A stretch of DNA of 5,777 bases from Nitrospirota bacterium. GTDB taxonomy: Bacteria; Nitrospirota; Thermodesulfovibrionia; Thermodesulfovibrionales; JdFR-88. Both the position numbers and the translations under genes were made by a program. Positions 5,631 through 5,777 of this stretch are shown here, piece by piece. The notes below the pieces were generated by a model. The model was given only the letters and a program-made list of their open reading frames with translations, was not told the DNA's origin and made no database searches. The stretch spans positions 1 through 5,777 of the forward strand of contig JAKAMR010000055.1 in the NCBI GenBank assembly GCA_021812785.1, in the 5' to 3' direction. Each line of letters starts with the position of its first letter. Within the stretch, counting starts at the first letter, position 1.

Positions 5631-5777
5631 TCACTTTACGGTCTCCGTCACAGGCGTCACTATCACCCGGTTTGCGAACCTCAGGTCTATTGAGCTGGCA
5701 TTAATGCCCCTTTTTTGTATTGCGCCCTCCAGCTCGGCCAGCTTGTCCAGTTTCTGATTGTAGCCGCCGAAGCCCAC
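5631..5777 (-). CDS. ftsQ: Cell division protein FtsQ, C-terminal end (partial)
   Basis: The reading frame is open from the window edge and gives 48 codons before a TGA stop at 5633-5631. The gene's 5' part lies outside the window. FtsQ is a single-pass inner-membrane protein whose periplasmic part recruits FtsB and FtsL to the septum. The visible residues look like the end of its periplasmic beta domain: a helix-like stretch (QKLDKLAELEGAIQKRG) and then a strand pair with IDLRFANRVIVTPV, which fits the 'D-L-R-...-R-v-V' ending of FtsQ/DivIB proteins. Its position 34 nt upstream of ftsA, on the same strand, is the standard ftsQ-ftsA arrangement and strengthens the call. The POTRA domain and transmembrane segment cannot be seen here. 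A generic FtsQ-type protein is almost certain from context, although the fragment alone is short. Confidence 0.82.
   Translation of the reverse strand: MGFGGYNQKLDKLAELEGAIQKRGINASSIDLRFANRVIVTPVTETVK

Noticed and set aside
5117..5704. Plus-strand open frame of 195 codons
   Set aside because: It lies antisense to ftsA and the ftsQ end, which are certain from motifs; its composition (many Y, G, H) is typical of an antisense shadow.

Overview
All six supported genes lie on the minus strand, so transcription runs from high to low coordinates. The window is the end of a bacterial division (dcw-type) cluster: the last 48 codons of ftsQ, then complete ftsA and ftsZ. A single-gene cold-shock unit (csp) with its own promoter and terminator follows. 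The last part is a closely spaced pair of poorly characterised genes, a DUF3786 protein and a B12-binding-type radical SAM protein. There are no rRNA or tRNA genes, insertion sequences, CRISPR arrays or phage genes.

Organism: coding DNA is moderately GC-rich, while the spacers carrying signals are AT-rich. Diderm-style FtsQ-FtsA-FtsZ order, a DUF3786 protein (a family I associate mainly with anaerobes) and a TIGR03960-like radical SAM protein suggest an anaerobic or microaerophilic lineage such as Nitrospirota or Desulfobacterota (former deltaproteobacteria). This is inference from family content; no rRNA or marker comparison was possible.

Layout: 5777-5631 is the 3' end of ftsQ; 5596-4325 is ftsA, with a TTG start; 4324-4253 is an AT-rich spacer with a 10-bp-period repeat and a weak promoter candidate; 4252-3062 is ftsZ. 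The 352-bp gap 3061-2710 holds a GC-rich hairpin after ftsZ, a 9-bp direct repeat, a good sigma-70-type promoter and a leader of about 105 nt for csp (2709-2509). A strong intrinsic terminator (2491-2457) closes csp. A 177-nt gap with a GC-rich core follows, then DUF3786 (2279-1683) and, 8 nt later, the radical SAM gene (1674-7).

Together, FtsZ forms the cytokinetic ring, FtsA tethers it to the membrane, and FtsQ belongs to the periplasmic bridging complex (FtsQLB). Csp is a small RNA-binding chaperone and is probably regulated independently. The DUF3786/radical SAM pair looks co-transcribed and is the least understood part. I saw no clearly new system; the most open question is what this pair does.
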